64,000 nt of DNA from Sipunculus nudus (lineage: Eukaryota > Annelida > Sipuncula > Golfingiida > Sipunculidae). Under the pieces are notes generated by a model. The model worked only from the letters and a program-made list of their open reading frames with translations. It had not been told where the DNA came from and searched no databases. Numbering within the stretch: the first letter of the stretch is position 1; each line of letters opens with the position of its first letter. The DNA lies in assembly GCA_026874595.1 (NCBI GenBank), contig CM049310.1:78609056-78673055 (forward strand), read 5' to 3'. The translations under genes were made by a program, and so were the position numbers. This document shows positions 12,701 to 24,209 of the stretch, piece after piece.

Positions 12701-14020
12701 AGTATTTAGGCTATGGCATGGCTAAAGTGAAATAAGTTTAAAACCAGAAACAATTATGTGCAAGAATAATTCAATAGCTGATCTGTGAAAAATTGAAACC
12801 ATTGACTTGGAATCTGAACTCAGATACAGCTTATAAATATGTATTGTAACATGTGTTGTATAATGAGTCAAGTATCGTGGTACATATCATATCATGGGAT
12901 AATGTATAGTTACAGCCCTAAATATATTCCTATGACAAGGATAGTATGTTAATAATCTGCCTTCCAGATTTCAAGTAATCATGGAGTTATCCAGATATTA
13001 TTAGTTTTCAACATAATATGTTATGTTGTCTTTCAAGTACAGATAGGGTTCTTTGCTACAAACCCTTAACCAATATGCTGCATTTTGTTCCATTCATTTT
13101 GTCTTAGAATACTTTTTCGGAGGGAAATGCATGCAAAATCTAAACCTGTAGAAATGATAAATAGGAATAACTTTTTCATTTGTTCATTTCTTTGTATTTT
13201 ATACATATGGGGTTTGTTGTACTGAAGGGTAATACACACATGTGTTAAGTAAGAGCTTCTAGGCAAGCTGTACTGGTTTATGGATAATCCGATTGTTTTT
13301 GTTTGGGCTATATATAACATGACCTAAGAGGTTCTTATTAAGTGCATAAGTGGTGTTACCTGGGTTTGATCAGAGCCAAAGCTATAAAATTACACAGGTA
13401 CAAGATCTTATCAGCAGTGCAGGGGTGCTTGGTTATTATTACTGAGGTAGAGAGGCTAAATCTTTGTTTTTCTGGATAATTATAATGTTACCTTTGAAGT
13501 CTATTTGTATTACGTGTTAGAGGTTCATTCAGTGCTTAGTATGAACCTAAATGTTTTATGTAACTGATCATCAGAAAGTCAGCAGATTCTTGGTGTCAGC
13601 ATACAACAGGTCTCCATTGATATTTGGATCAGTTATTGGTGATATGAACAGTCACATACTTGCATTACCTTGATTAAGAATTGATTTAATACCATTTAAG
13701 AGAGTAGCTGACTCCACAAAAAGTGTTCTCATTGCAGACTTTTGTGGTAATTATGATGATTTAGCATTTTTTGGCTGCTCTTATTTTCTCTTGATGAACA
13801 TGAGAGGACATACCAGAGACAGGTGCTGGCCAAATGACATCCCAAGAGGGTGACTTACTCAGTGCAGACACATTCAGTCCCTGCCTGAAACATGTTTTAG
13901 CTCTCCTCATATTAGTCCCTGCTTGTGACATGTTTTAACTCTCCTCATAATTTTGCCTTATGGTTCATTTGTTTGCTGCAAATACTGTTGCCTGCAAGAG
14001 TATTCAGCTGAAGAAAAGAG
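9755..14020. other. Non-coding stretch, nothing recognised
   Basis: A long AT-rich interval without recognised exons, complete transposons or tandem arrays. The open frames of 60-84 codons are at the length expected by chance and show no familiar motif. Confidence 0.5.
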
Positions 14021-14024
14021 TTGT

Positions 14025-14201
14025 CAGGATTGGATACAGGATTTTAAGAAAAAGGGGGAGGGAGGGGGCAAAATGGGGAATCTGATGAGAAAACCTTAAA
14101 AATTAAAGTCATCAGGCCGTGAAAAGGGGATGTAAACGGAAAAAATGGCCAAAAGGGATGTTTCCATAACCTCCTCCCCCCATCCCCTGGATCTGATACT
14201 G
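14025..14201. mobile_element. Old, diverged copy of the CAG...CTG MITE
   Basis: It begins CAGGATTGGATACAGGATTT and ends CCCCTGGATCTGATACTG, diverged versions of CAGGGGCGGATCCAGGATTT and CCTGGATCCGCTTCTG in the intact copies at 16127 and 59355. G-run blocks, AAAGTCATCAGGCCGTG and a terminal C-run occur in the same order as in 59355-59559. About 177 bp. No matching target duplication was found, consistent with age. Confidence 0.6.
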
Positions 14202-14339
14202 ACTGCTTGTCTCCCAAATTAAGAGTAGAGTTGTTGGCTGATAAAAGAGTCAACTGATGGAAAGAATCACAGATTAGAAACAAAAGCTTTCATTGGCTGA
14301 ACACAAGACATGTCAGTAGCTCAGGAAAGGCTTAATACA

Positions 14340-14550
14340 GCTGAAGAAATGTTGTCAATTTAGGTTGTCTCTTTTGAAAATAGTTGTCTTCTAAAAAAAC
14401 CAGGATTGTCAGCTCAGTTGTGGATAGTTGTCAGCTGAAAGCCAGGGTTGTGCTAGTTATTAATGAGTTGTCTATTGAAAACCAGGGTTGCCTCAGTTGA
14501 AGATCGGAATTGTCTACAGAAAACCAATTTTGTCACAGTTGAAGATAAGG
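14340..14550. repeat. Degenerate minisatellite, GTTGTC...AAAACCAGGGTTGTC motif
   Basis: The pair GTTGTC(A/T) and AAAACCAGGGTTG recurs about five to six times at about 35-45 bp spacing (14350, 14383, 14407, 14428, 14446, 14469, 14508) with many substitutions. Confidence 0.55.
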
Positions 14551-14799
14551 TAGACCACTATTTTTATAGGATAATTCTTCAGATACTGTCATAAACTACT
14601 GTCCTTGCCTTTGTTCAGTGAATAACTGCTTCAACTCTCAATTATTTACACTGTAACACAAATGAAGCCTGATCTGATTTTAAGCTGGTCACCTGACAAA
14701 TTAAGAAAAAGCATCTCGAATATCAAAATAATATATTTGTGGCATCGTCACTGATATATCAACCTATATCTTTACAAAAATGATGCTCAATAAAATAAA

Positions 14800-14977
14800 G
14801 TGAAATTTCGAAATTAAAACTACCAATGGGACCTCCATAAAGTGGTGGCATATTTGAGGTTGTTGTTTAAGCAATGTCTGTTATTATGAGCAAATGTGAA
14901 TCGGGACTGTGTTAAAGTGGTTTTTATTTTAAGTTGTTCACTAAACTGAGGTGGTGGTTAGGTGGGGTTTTACTGTA
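14800..14977. mobile_element. Mariner-like MITE (copy 2, eroded 5' end)
   Basis: It contains ACCAATGGGACCTC, AAGTGGTGGCATATTTGAGG and a 3' end GGTGGGGTTTTACTGTA matching the copy at 19632-19807. The 5' terminal TACAGTA is no longer recognisable. Non-coding. Confidence 0.6.
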
Positions 14978-14979
14978 TG

Positions 14980-16120
14980 TTAAGAACCTGCTGTTTGTTT
15001 CATCCCACTGGTGAAGAGTCATCATCATATTCACAGGATCGTGTCTACAGTTCACTTCCCATGTCTGTTAGTCTGGTGTGTGGTGAGCTCCTGTCTTTGT
15101 GATTATGATGCATTGCCTGATTCTAGCAAACAGTTTGGTGTCACCGCCTCCGCAAACGGAGATGAATTGCTTGTTACTTAGCTGGGGTGTTTTATATTTA
15201 ATATGCTTTTCGTGTGTCCATCGGTGAAGACATTAGAATCAAGGTTGTCTCTTATAAAGGATTCATGTTAAACTTCCCAGAGTGCAGTCTGGGCTCCCAG
15301 TTACCCAGTGGTGGGTTTTTGTGAGAATATTGATTGACTGCCAGGACATGCGGTATGTCTGCAGTTTGTTGTCAAGGTGCAATCAGGAGTGATGGGCCAT
15401 ACAAACAATTGGCCTGTAGGTAACATTCTGCGACATCAATAGCTGATATCAGGATAGGACCTCCGCAGGCTCTGTCTATTGCTGCATAAGGGGCTATAGC
15501 TGCTGTTAGATTTATTGCCTGCTGTATTTCAGTGCTTCTATGGCTGTCTGATAAAGCTTGGCCAGTGACTAGCTTATTCTGATTCATAGCTATCATAGCA
15601 GAGGGCAAAGTGTTTCCTGGAAGGGCTGCCTGGTGCCATACCCGATCCTGGAACCACTAAGTCTGCCTGTCAGCGCAGTGACCATCACTCTTGCTGCAGC
15701 TGTCAGCATCCTTGACCTTATAATTGAAGGTCCCTCACTTACTGATGTCTAGATATGCACTCACTACCAGTCTTAATTACAACCGTTGTAAGATTCTCCA
15801 CTCTGCAGATCTTCATTGGCATGTATACTAAACAAATATGGTTGGTTGGACCACCTCTATCTACACTACTGTCATTGATTGATTGCTAGTTTATAATAGG
15901 ATACTGATTCCACCTCAACCCAGTCATAGTCATTTATTAATTAAATTTTTTCTCCTGTCCCATTCAAGGTTCAGATATTATAGTCAACAAAATCCTGTAT
16001 GTCACTGTATGTTACAATGTGTTTGTGTGTATGTGGGCAGGTAGCCATGATTTCACACCTCAGTAGGCACTTATATTTGGGGAGGAGGGGTTACGTCTCA
16101 GTTGTTATACAAGCCATACG
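14980..16120. other. Non-coding stretch
   Basis: Nothing certain. A 78-codon open frame on the minus strand (15372-15608) has protein-like composition but matches no family I know and lacks clear splice sites. Confidence 0.45.
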
Positions 16121-16126
16121 AGGGAT

Positions 16127-16326
16127 CAGAAGCGGATCCAGGGGGGGGGGGTCCAGGGGGTCCGGACCCCCCCTTTTTCACCCGAAGCAACCTTTTTTAA
16201 GGGGTATTAGACGTAATTTTGCGGCCTGGACCCCCCCTTTTCCAGACGTGATGACCTTTTTTTAGGATTTTCATAAGTCCTCCTGGGTTGGACCCCCCCT
16301 TTTCCTAAATCCTGGATCCGCCCCTG
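16127..16326 (-). mobile_element. MITE with CAGAAGCGGATCC ends and 5-bp TSD GGGAT (copy A)
   Basis: Starts CAGAAGCGGATCCAGG and ends CCTGGATCCGCCCCTG, a terminal inverted repeat of at least 16 bp with two mismatches. GGGAT at 16122-16126 and again at 16327-16331 is a perfect 5-bp target duplication. It is 200 bp, non-coding, with three C7-8 runs each followed by TTTT. Its interior is the reverse complement of the copy at 59355-59559. The CAGRG-type ends suggest the hAT superfamily, but hATs usually duplicate 8 bp, so assignment is tentative. It sits at the edge of the dispersed 490-bp repeat. Confidence 0.9.
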
Positions 16327-16815
16327 GGGATGCATTACAGAGGTCTTCCATCATGTTGCATTCATATCTTGGTAAACAGCCCATAATCTTAATATAAGAT
16401 TACATTAGGCAAGAATGATGAAATAACACAAAAGAATACATGTGAACTCGCAACCCAAACTGAAACTCTGTCTCAATAGTAACGAGTCATTACCTGTATC
16501 AAGAAACCTGTGCGAGCCATGCTTGCATTCATGCGGTTAGAAATTCAACAAACATGCAGAGGGATTTACCAATGTGCATAGCTAAAATGGAATTTTTCTT
16601 GTTCATGGTAGGTGTTGTTAGAAAGTATTTTAGGAAACCTAACGATTGGTCTGGTTTATGTCAAGTGACAGCATACTTGTAGGCCATGAGGCATTATAAA
16701 AAATGACGAAAATATTTGCATCCTCATGGAGCTTTAAAGTGCGTTCCTTGTTGTAGGATGTAAAGGCACTCTGACAGCCAGTAGGCTGGTTGTAGACTCT
16801 CATGTCAGCGGGAGG
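16327..16815 (-). repeat. Dispersed inverted repeat arm 1 (partner 43005-43500)
   Basis: Nearly the whole segment aligns, as its reverse complement, with 43005-43500. Long shared blocks include AGAATACATGTGAACTC, GGTTAGAAATTCAACA, GGTTTATGTCAAGT and CACTCTGACAGCCAGTA. By eye identity is high in blocks with small indels. No recognisable protein is encoded. It could be an unnamed transposon or a dispersed duplication; the two arms are about 26.2 kb apart. Confidence 0.85.
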
Positions 16816-16819
16816 AAAA

Positions 16820-19630
16820 ATGGCACTATTTGGCCAAAAGACTGGTTGATATGTCATGACCATCCTCTTTGCTTACTTGTCTACATCCACCACAGACTGT
16901 AGTATATTGGCAGTATTGAAATAGTTGTTGTCCCTTTCTTATATCATTAAGTTTCACTTAATCCAATCTGCTTGATCAAGTTAAATTTATTGTCTGCTCT
17001 CAGATAAATTTATGACTGCTTTACCAAGGGATAGACCAGTTTCAGATCTCATTATCTTGTGCAATCTCTGTTCCCAATATTTTATTCACAAGGACTTGTT
17101 GGTTGGTTTGGTAGATCTCATGTTTTGGATACTACCAGTAATCCAGTCTTGCTAGTTGATATCCCCTATCTGTTATAAATTAGATATCATGTTGCAAATG
17201 TCAAAGACTTTCAGCTGAAGCTGATGGCCTTGATCAATACAGGGCATTCATCTGTAAAAGTAGTAACATATCAGAGAGGTTAAAGACTACTTTTCATTGT
17301 AAATTTCACCAAACCACCTTAGGTGTCTGTAATACAGAGGTGCTCCTTATGGTGAGTTGCCTAGAAGAACGGTTTCTCTGTACTCCAAATGATAAAATTT
17401 GATAGTGATCTCAGCAGTTTATAATTTCAAGGAGGAATCAATCTTGGAGCATTTTAAAAGGACAATACATGTGGACATGTCCCAAGTACAGGTTGCTGCA
17501 CACATGGATGTCTGTGAACTATTTTAATCAGAATAGTAATCTTAGTGGTAGATGTGGGATCATCCTGTGACGGACATGATCAGACTTTCCACTCAGGGGA
17601 CAAATTTTTATCTTACTTTTTCCTAAACATACTCTGGTCCCAGGTGCTTTTCATTACAACAGTTTCCTATATGCTGAAGATATATATAACTCGCTTGTAT
17701 TGTTAAGGAATCTGTGTTTATGAGTTTGGGGACATAGTGTTGCAGAAGGTGTGTCATTGGTTAGCACCATTGTATATGATATGCAGCTCACCGTGATCAA
17801 GTCACTTTACGGAGGGCTGAAGGAACAAACTGTTGTAGTACCCAGACGTTTAATCAGCGAGGGAGCTACAATGTCGGCGGTTCTTTATGGCCTGTTACAG
17901 TGCGGCTTTTTCCACCTACAGTTATGCCCCTAGTTCATCCATTCAACACAGGGAACAATCAATAGTCGGTCATTGCTGTAATAAGCTCACACGATTCCTC
18001 CCAAGGTCCATCCATCCCCACTCTACCAGCGATGGTGCTTGCACAGGTCAAGGAGTTCTGTTGTTATCTTGACATGAAGAGGGAATAAGAAAGCTAACTG
18101 ATGCGTTGTTGAGGTATTAAGTTCAAGCTTTGAAAATGTCTTATTACGGCTAGGCCAGGGAGATATTTTGTTCCCGGTGGCAAGCGGTGTATTGTGATGA
18201 TACCAGGCAAATGAAAGATTTCTCAAAGTCTTTCTTTTTTAGTACATCCGCCATTTTTCAAATCTTTGTCTTTCACCAGTCCATCTATTCAATTGTATAG
18301 GAAGACTATCTTTTTGTATTAGTTTTGCTCTTTGATGCTGTTTTTCCCAGATAAAAGGTCTCACAAGTAAGTCACCGTCAACCTTCAACCTACCAACTTT
18401 CCATTAATGATCCTATCCCTGTCTAAGACTTAAGGAAAAGCAAGGAAACTGGATATGCAGGCATCAGGTATAAGAAGCACTTTGGCAAAAGAAGTTGGTT
18501 GTTTTTAAAACAAGTCAAAGATCATACTTCAATGTCAAAGATCATACTTCAATGTCAGTCGTCTCTTCATTGCTTAGTGATCCATCTTGCCACAAAATTT
18601 CATTGCAATTATACCCACTGATAAACGTTTTAAGAAATGTTTTACACATCTAAATACACAAACAGTGATCATGTATCTTTATACAATTGCATTCAGAACA
18701 ACTTGCATGCTTAATGAGGTAGTGTGGATATATCTTAACCATAAGGTACACCAGAATATTTTTAAGCTTATGTTTGTTATTAAAATAAGAGACTTTACAG
18801 GTCATATAAACATATCAAAAAGTGTAATATATGTGACTCCCCTTTATGCAAACTGTTGCCCATGATATGGCAATCAGAAATGATTTATTTGGTCCTGTAT
18901 TGCAAAATGAATATGCAAACATGTGGAGCACAGTGCATTCATTTTGAGGGTTTGAGTCCTGGACAGACTTCTATAGCTGTTTTTTTTTTTTAGTATGCTC
19001 CAAATTGGGGCTATGAGAAGCTACAAGAATGGACAGACTCAAAAGATAGGAGGCCTAAGTGTAAACGCAGATGGTCCAGACATAATGGGTAACATCTTGC
19101 GATTCTTCGGTTTTGTGATGAATTAGGAAAGGTGTTATGAACTAATGTGCAGGGTTCATACCCTGGTGGTACAAATTGTAACTATTGTTGGGGTTTTATC
19201 AACCTTTACATGGTCAAGGGTCCCACCCTGGATGGTCGTGTTTAATGAATTTCATTATTAATTATATAGGTGTTATAACATAGTTTGTAGATTTGATATT
19301 TTCCCTAACTTTCATTGTGGGAGGGAGATTTAGGGAGGGGTATGATGTAGTGTGTTTAAAATATCTATCTATGCATGGAGGTTAATTGTGAATACGCATG
19401 AGAGGAATTTGACTGGAACTGGCCATGCAGTATCGTGTTGGAGAGCTGTTGAAAAATATATCATTCAAATAAAGCTCAGTATGGAAGTACAACATGGTGT
19501 TATGCTTCTTTATCCTAGTCCAGTGCATGACAGCGAACAAAACGACAATGATGACAAAATTTAACCTGTAAAAATGAAACATTGTACCAGGTGTGACAGC
19601 TGTTTTGCGATACCCTTAGGACCTATATTT
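16820..19630. other. Non-coding stretch
   Basis: No recognised exon. A 22-bp unit (TCAAAGATCATACTTCAATG core) is duplicated in tandem at 18514-18557. The 92-codon frame at 18587-18865 is low-complexity AT-rich translation with no motif. Confidence 0.5.
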
Positions 19631-19631
19631 A

Positions 19632-19807
19632 TACAGTACAACCTCAAAATTATGACCAGCAATGGGACCTCGATGAAGTGGTTGCATTTTTGAGGTGGTC
19701 ATCTAAGTGAGGTCTTATATACAGATCAAAAGAGAATCAGGACAAATGGGCGTTTTTTTTCATGTGGTTGCTAAACAGAGGTGGTCGTCAGGGGAGGTTT
19801 TACTGTA
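19632..19807. mobile_element. Mariner-like MITE (copy 3)
   Basis: Bounded by TACAGTACAACCTC and GAGGTTTTACTGTA, a 14-bp terminal inverted repeat with one mismatch, with TA at both edges. The interior has GCAATGGGACCTC and GGTGGTC blocks shared with the copies at 9569, 14800 and 50292. About 176 bp, non-coding. Confidence 0.8.
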
Positions 19808-19809
19808 TG

Positions 19810-21020
19810 TTATATATACTGCATTGTTAAATTTTCTTTTCACTTCACAATTCATGGACCTACAACTCTTCAGAAAATAAATTTAAGATCTATCCCTGGT
19901 CGATTTTCACTGCTGTAGTCTTGAGTGCCACTGTCACCACTTTGTTTTTAACAGACTGAGCCCGACTGACAGCATGTGAGTTGAGCTTCAAGAGCTAAAT
20001 ATTGTTTGTTTTGGATCAAGCATCCCTGGTGGCCCATGAATGACTGGACTGATTTATTGGCTGAAGGTGTCCCGATTACAATTCAGGGTCCGTCATTGAC
20101 CTTGCCCTCAATTTCATAAACTCCTAGTACACTCATTGTGAATGAAATTTATATCAACCCTTGCTCCCTTTTAAGTTTTACACAGAGGTCTACACTCAGA
20201 TGATATAAATTTATCTACAGGAGTCCGCAGTTAAAAGAAACGCGGCTTATCTGCTTGCATGGCCATACCATGTGTAGTTGTGTGGAAGCAAAAGGCCACC
20301 ACGTTTCTCCAGGCCTGCTACATGCATTTTAAGCTCAGTTAACTTGGCCGAACTTAATGGCAGTAATTTCCTTTCATTTATATTCCATTTATCCAGCCAT
20401 CTGTTCAATTACATTGCCAAATTTGTAACTAATGGAGCCGCTGACCTGGCCTGTCCTGCCTCAATATTGGCTTTGAGGATTTTGCAAACACTTTCAAATC
20501 CCGAGTCAATAGAGTGTGGCATATTTTGTCAATAAAATATGTTTATTGCCAAAAAAGCACAGAATGTATTTTTAGCAAGACAGCAGGGCAAGTTTCTTTT
20601 CAAATCTCTGAAAGCTCATAACTGAGAGCAGTGTAAGATCATGATAATATTTCACTGGAGGAATCTGACGATGGAAAATTGTTTCTTTACTTCTCATATT
20701 ACTGAGACAGTTTTTAGTGTCAAGAATTCTTTAATTATAGGAAAATCATAAGGAGAAGTACTTTTTCATGTGTTATTGTAATGGCAATAATTAGTACATG
20801 ACTGCTGAGTTTCTGAATCATTCACCATCAAAGAAATAAAGAAACCTTATGTGTCTTCCTAAGTGCTGTTAATTAGTATGATTAATCTTGAAAGAAGAAA
20901 TGTGTTCAATTTAAAGTCATTTCAATAATTTAATTCAAAGACAAAGGTCTACATTTATTCATGAGTTAAAAGGTATTAGTCCATTGCAACTAAAGAAAAT
21001 TTTAGGTGTTTTTTCTTAGA
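19810..21020. other. Non-coding stretch with a GC-richer block at 20230-20530
   Basis: The block at 20230-20530 is less AT-rich than its surroundings and contains many TAAT/ATTA and ATTTG.AAAT-like words (for example GTTCAATTACATTGCCAAAT). It has an 85-codon frame with no recognisable motif. A conserved regulatory element is possible but cannot be tested from one genome. Confidence 0.4.
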
Positions 21021-21029
21021 AGTATCTCT

Positions 21030-21430
21030 GCAGGTGGGATTCTGTCCAGCTAGGGTTATGCTGGGTCATGTTTTGTCTTTGCTAACTCTGTCTAGGTTGA
21101 GTTTTGTCCAAAGGATCTGCTGGTGTTCACTCTATATGGGAGTTTCCTCCAGGTTGAGGTTTTGTAATTTAAAGTTTTGCTGGTTGGCATTTTGTCTTTG
21201 GAATATCTTGTCTGGACAGGTGTGATTTTAGCTTGGCCGTGTTAAGTATTCCCTGGTGGCGTTTTGTCGAAGTGATTTGTGCTCAATTTTTAGTTTTGCC
21301 AGAAAAGTCTATCTGTGGGATAGATGATCAAGGGTGGCTTTTTATCTGTGTAAGGGGTTGCTGTTTTCTTTTTGATTGTTTAAGAAACATTGGGCTTTGT
21401 TAAGATTGTATAATCCTGGTAAAATGTCCT
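21030..21430. repeat. Degenerate minisatellite, GGTTGAGTTTTGTC motif
   Basis: Variants of GGTTGNGTTTTGTCT recur at about 25-45 bp spacing (21040, 21066, 21094, 21151, 21181, 21211, 21255, 21290) separated by diverged spacers. The plus strand is G/T-biased. Confidence 0.55.
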
Positions 21431-21572
21431 TTCACATTTTCCTGAAATTTTTTTCTCATTTTTTTTAGACCTGTCTGCTATGGTTGGCTTCTTATTCAAG
21501 GAGTTAACATTTCATGATTTTCACATTATCATTTTTATCTCGAGGGTTCAGTTTTTCGCAATCTGTCCATAG

Positions 21573-21992
21573 GCATAGGCAGCGGAGACGTGGGGGGGGG
21601 GATGGAGGGGTCATGACACCCCCAGTGATTAAGGTGGAGGGGATATCATATGTTATATCCCCCCCTGATTTTACACCAGGAAATCTAAACTATACCTATG
21701 TTGTATGTGGGCATTTTTTAGGCCTGTTTGCAGGTATCACTTGTTGTATGGGGTATAATAAAAACTTTGCATTTTATGTCATCGAAATTAAAATGTTTCA
21801 AGAAACGGACATTAATTCTTTGTTTATAATTTTGTTGTACTTTAAAACAAGTATACATGTAAACACAGTTATGATTATTATGCTAAATCATAGGTTTACA
21901 TTTACATCGTATGTTTGGTACTTGCTGTGCTCGCTTCACTCACACTCTACAGTATCCCCCCCCCCCACAACAGCACCTTCCTCCGCCTATGC
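21573..21992. mobile_element. TIR element with GCATAGGCRGCGGAG ends
   Basis: Begins GCATAGGCAGCGGAG next to a G10 run and ends CTCCGCCTATGC after a C-run, forming an imperfect terminal inverted repeat. ATAG precedes the left end and follows the right end, a possible 4-bp target duplication. About 420 bp. The longest open frame of the window (21514-21996) runs through it, but it spans both the inverted ends and the G/C tracts and shows no domain, so it is probably not a gene. Confidence 0.6.
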
Positions 21993-21999
21993 ATAGGTG

Positions 22000-23390
22000 T
22001 TAACTATACAGAGTATATCCAATATATCAAATATGAATTAGTTATAGTAAATGATCTGTACCCAATTCATGAAAGTTTTACAATTCAAGGCAACATCGAA
22101 CAAGTGTTACTTCTTGTTTATTATTGGCAGATAATTTGAAAGATATCATTTATTATAGTAGTCCTTGATTTAAGGGTAGCATACAAGATCTGTTATTATT
22201 TAAATATAAAAATTTTGCTTTACAACTGTCTTTTTTCGACAATAAGGCATCTTATCCACAAGGGTTTTATTTTCACGATAACTTCTGTTTTGTGAATATC
22301 ACAAATTTAAACACCTGGGAACAAAAAGGCAACCACTGTATATGATTGTATGAATACCTTAAACAACTTGGTCTATTTACTGATGCTACTGGTAATAGCT
22401 AGCAGATTGAAACAAATCTCTTTAGGATATGCTACATTATCAGTTTTAGTATATATTTCCACTCCTGGTTTATTAACCTCTGGCGATATCCTGATATCCC
22501 GGGAGTGTCATCTGCTTTGATTTGAGCCAGGTTATGAGTATTACAAACATGTTGAAGACATGGGGCTTTTCAGGGTTACTTTGTGATTGAAAATGTGATT
22601 GGGTTGATCAACTGATTACACTTCTATCTCCTCATGTTACGATAATGTTCTTTGATGAGTTAGCGCATGGAAGGGAGAAAATGTCAAAGTAAAGCTGGTT
22701 AGGCCTCTCATCACTGATCAGTTTCATTAATGCTGTGACCGGATGAGGGGGGCCAGACATGATAACCGCTTGATGCTGGCCACTGCAGAATTGAGATGCA
22801 TCTCACTGGGTATTGATCCACCAGTATGGTGTGAACAAGCTAACCCAATTTGTCCTGCGGAACCAGACACTGTCCCACTAGACCTTCATATGCAGTTACA
22901 TCTCTCATGGTTTCCTTGCCAGAACTCTTATACGGCTGGGACCATATCAATTATCTTCTGACGCTGGGGTTCCTTCAGTTGAAATCTAACTTGATAGCTC
23001 CTAGTGTGAAGCCAGACAACTACCAGGCCCAGATCCTGTTTATAGACTGCTACTGTTAACTGCTGGATCATACAAAATTCCTGTGGTCATCACCTCAGGT
23101 GTTGGATTATTGATACAGTATATGGGGTCAGAGACTTGACCAGCAGGCTAAGCATTAGAATTGTATTACATGAATGATCCCTCATGTCTCAGTAAACACA
23201 GGTTACTGTAAATAGCATTTATAATACTTTGGTTCATAGCTGTACAGCAAATACAATTAACTTAGGGTCTCTACATGTCTTACAATATTTGTAACAGTGT
23301 ATAAAACCTTTCCTTTTTCATTCCTATACAATACATATGAACAGTTAATTTTCTCATTTGCTTTATCCTGTTAGGCCAAAAAAAAAAAAA
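22000..23390. other. Non-coding stretch
   Basis: Contains a second copy of the dispersed repeat listed at 1648 (22254-22345). Overlapping frames of 69-72 codons at 22743-23059 show no recognisable motif. A poly-A run lies at 23378-23390. Confidence 0.5.
22254..22345. repeat. Dispersed repeat shared with 1648-1738
   Basis: TTTATTTTCACGATAACTTC, AATATCACAAATTTAAACAC and TGGGAACAAAAAGGC align in order with the copy near position 1650. Confidence 0.5.
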
Positions 23391-23395
23391 GGTTT

Positions 23396-23697
23396 GGTTC
23401 TCAGGCTTTTTTTCCAGATATCAATCCGTTTGGGCGTTTTTTTATTTTTATTTTTTTTGTATGTTTTGATAAAAATGTCAAATGATAAGGGAAAAGCATG
23501 ATAATAACTGATTTATTTTGCTAAACAAGCAGAAGCACTACATTACAAAGGAAATTTTATCAAAATTGTATGATTTTAACTTCTTAAAAGAAATGTTCGA
23601 GCAGCTGTATCTCATAATTGGTAAGTTTCTATTGAAAATCAAAATAAAAATTTTTGATGCAGGGGTTTAAAATTGATGCGGGCGGTGCCTGAGAACC
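23396..23697. mobile_element. Short TIR element with GGTTCTCAGGC ends
   Basis: GGTTCTCAGGC at 23396-23406 is the exact reverse complement of GCCTGAGAACC at 23687-23697. A second match, ATCAAT against ATTGAT, lies a little inside the ends. It is 302 bp, T/A-rich and non-coding. No clear target duplication was seen, so the superfamily is unknown. Confidence 0.6.
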
Positions 23698-23941
23698 ATA
23701 CTTTTAATTTTTTTGCCTTAAGCATATTGTTTTACACTGTATGTTTGTATTTGAAGCATTTTTTCACATTTTTCACCAATATTTTAATCAATAAGATCCA
23801 TCTGATAAACTCAACAGCAGAAATATCTCTGCCATATAGAAAACAAATATGTATCATTTTCAATACTTGCATGTTGACAAAACTAAAAACGGAGTCGCCT
23901 TCTCAGTTCTGGAATCAAATATAGTCTCTAAATTATTAACA

Positions 23942-24206
23942 GTAACTCCCACACTTGCAACTCAACGCCATTAACTATCAAAACACTGAACAGTTTAAAA
24001 GTTTGAGATGTCTATATTTTTGATTAAATGTAAGCTTTAATCATATTTCAGCCCAACGTAGTTAAACGTTATGTATTCTTGTTAGCAATTCACTCAAATG
24101 TATAAGAATATACATAGAAATTATCCAGTTTTAATGCCTTACTCAAACGTTATGTTTTTCACTAAATTAACACTAGATGACGCTGAGAAGCGAGTGCGGG
24201 AGTTAC
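23942..24206. mobile_element. Short TIR element with GTAACTCCCRCACTYGC ends
   Basis: GTAACTCCCACACTTGC at the left pairs with GCGAGTGCGGGAGTTAC at the right (17 bp, two mismatches). The similarity continues inward (CTCAACGCCAT against ATGACGCTGAG), giving inverted ends of about 36 bp. 265 bp, non-coding, only 245 bp from the preceding TIR element. Confidence 0.65.
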
Positions 24207-24209
24207 CGT

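Noticed and set aside
15372-15608. 78-codon minus-strand frame with protein-like composition
   Set aside because: Matches no family I know and lacks convincing exon boundaries.
21514-21996. 160-codon open frame, the longest in the window
   Set aside because: It runs through an element with inverted ends and G/C homopolymers and has no recognisable domain.
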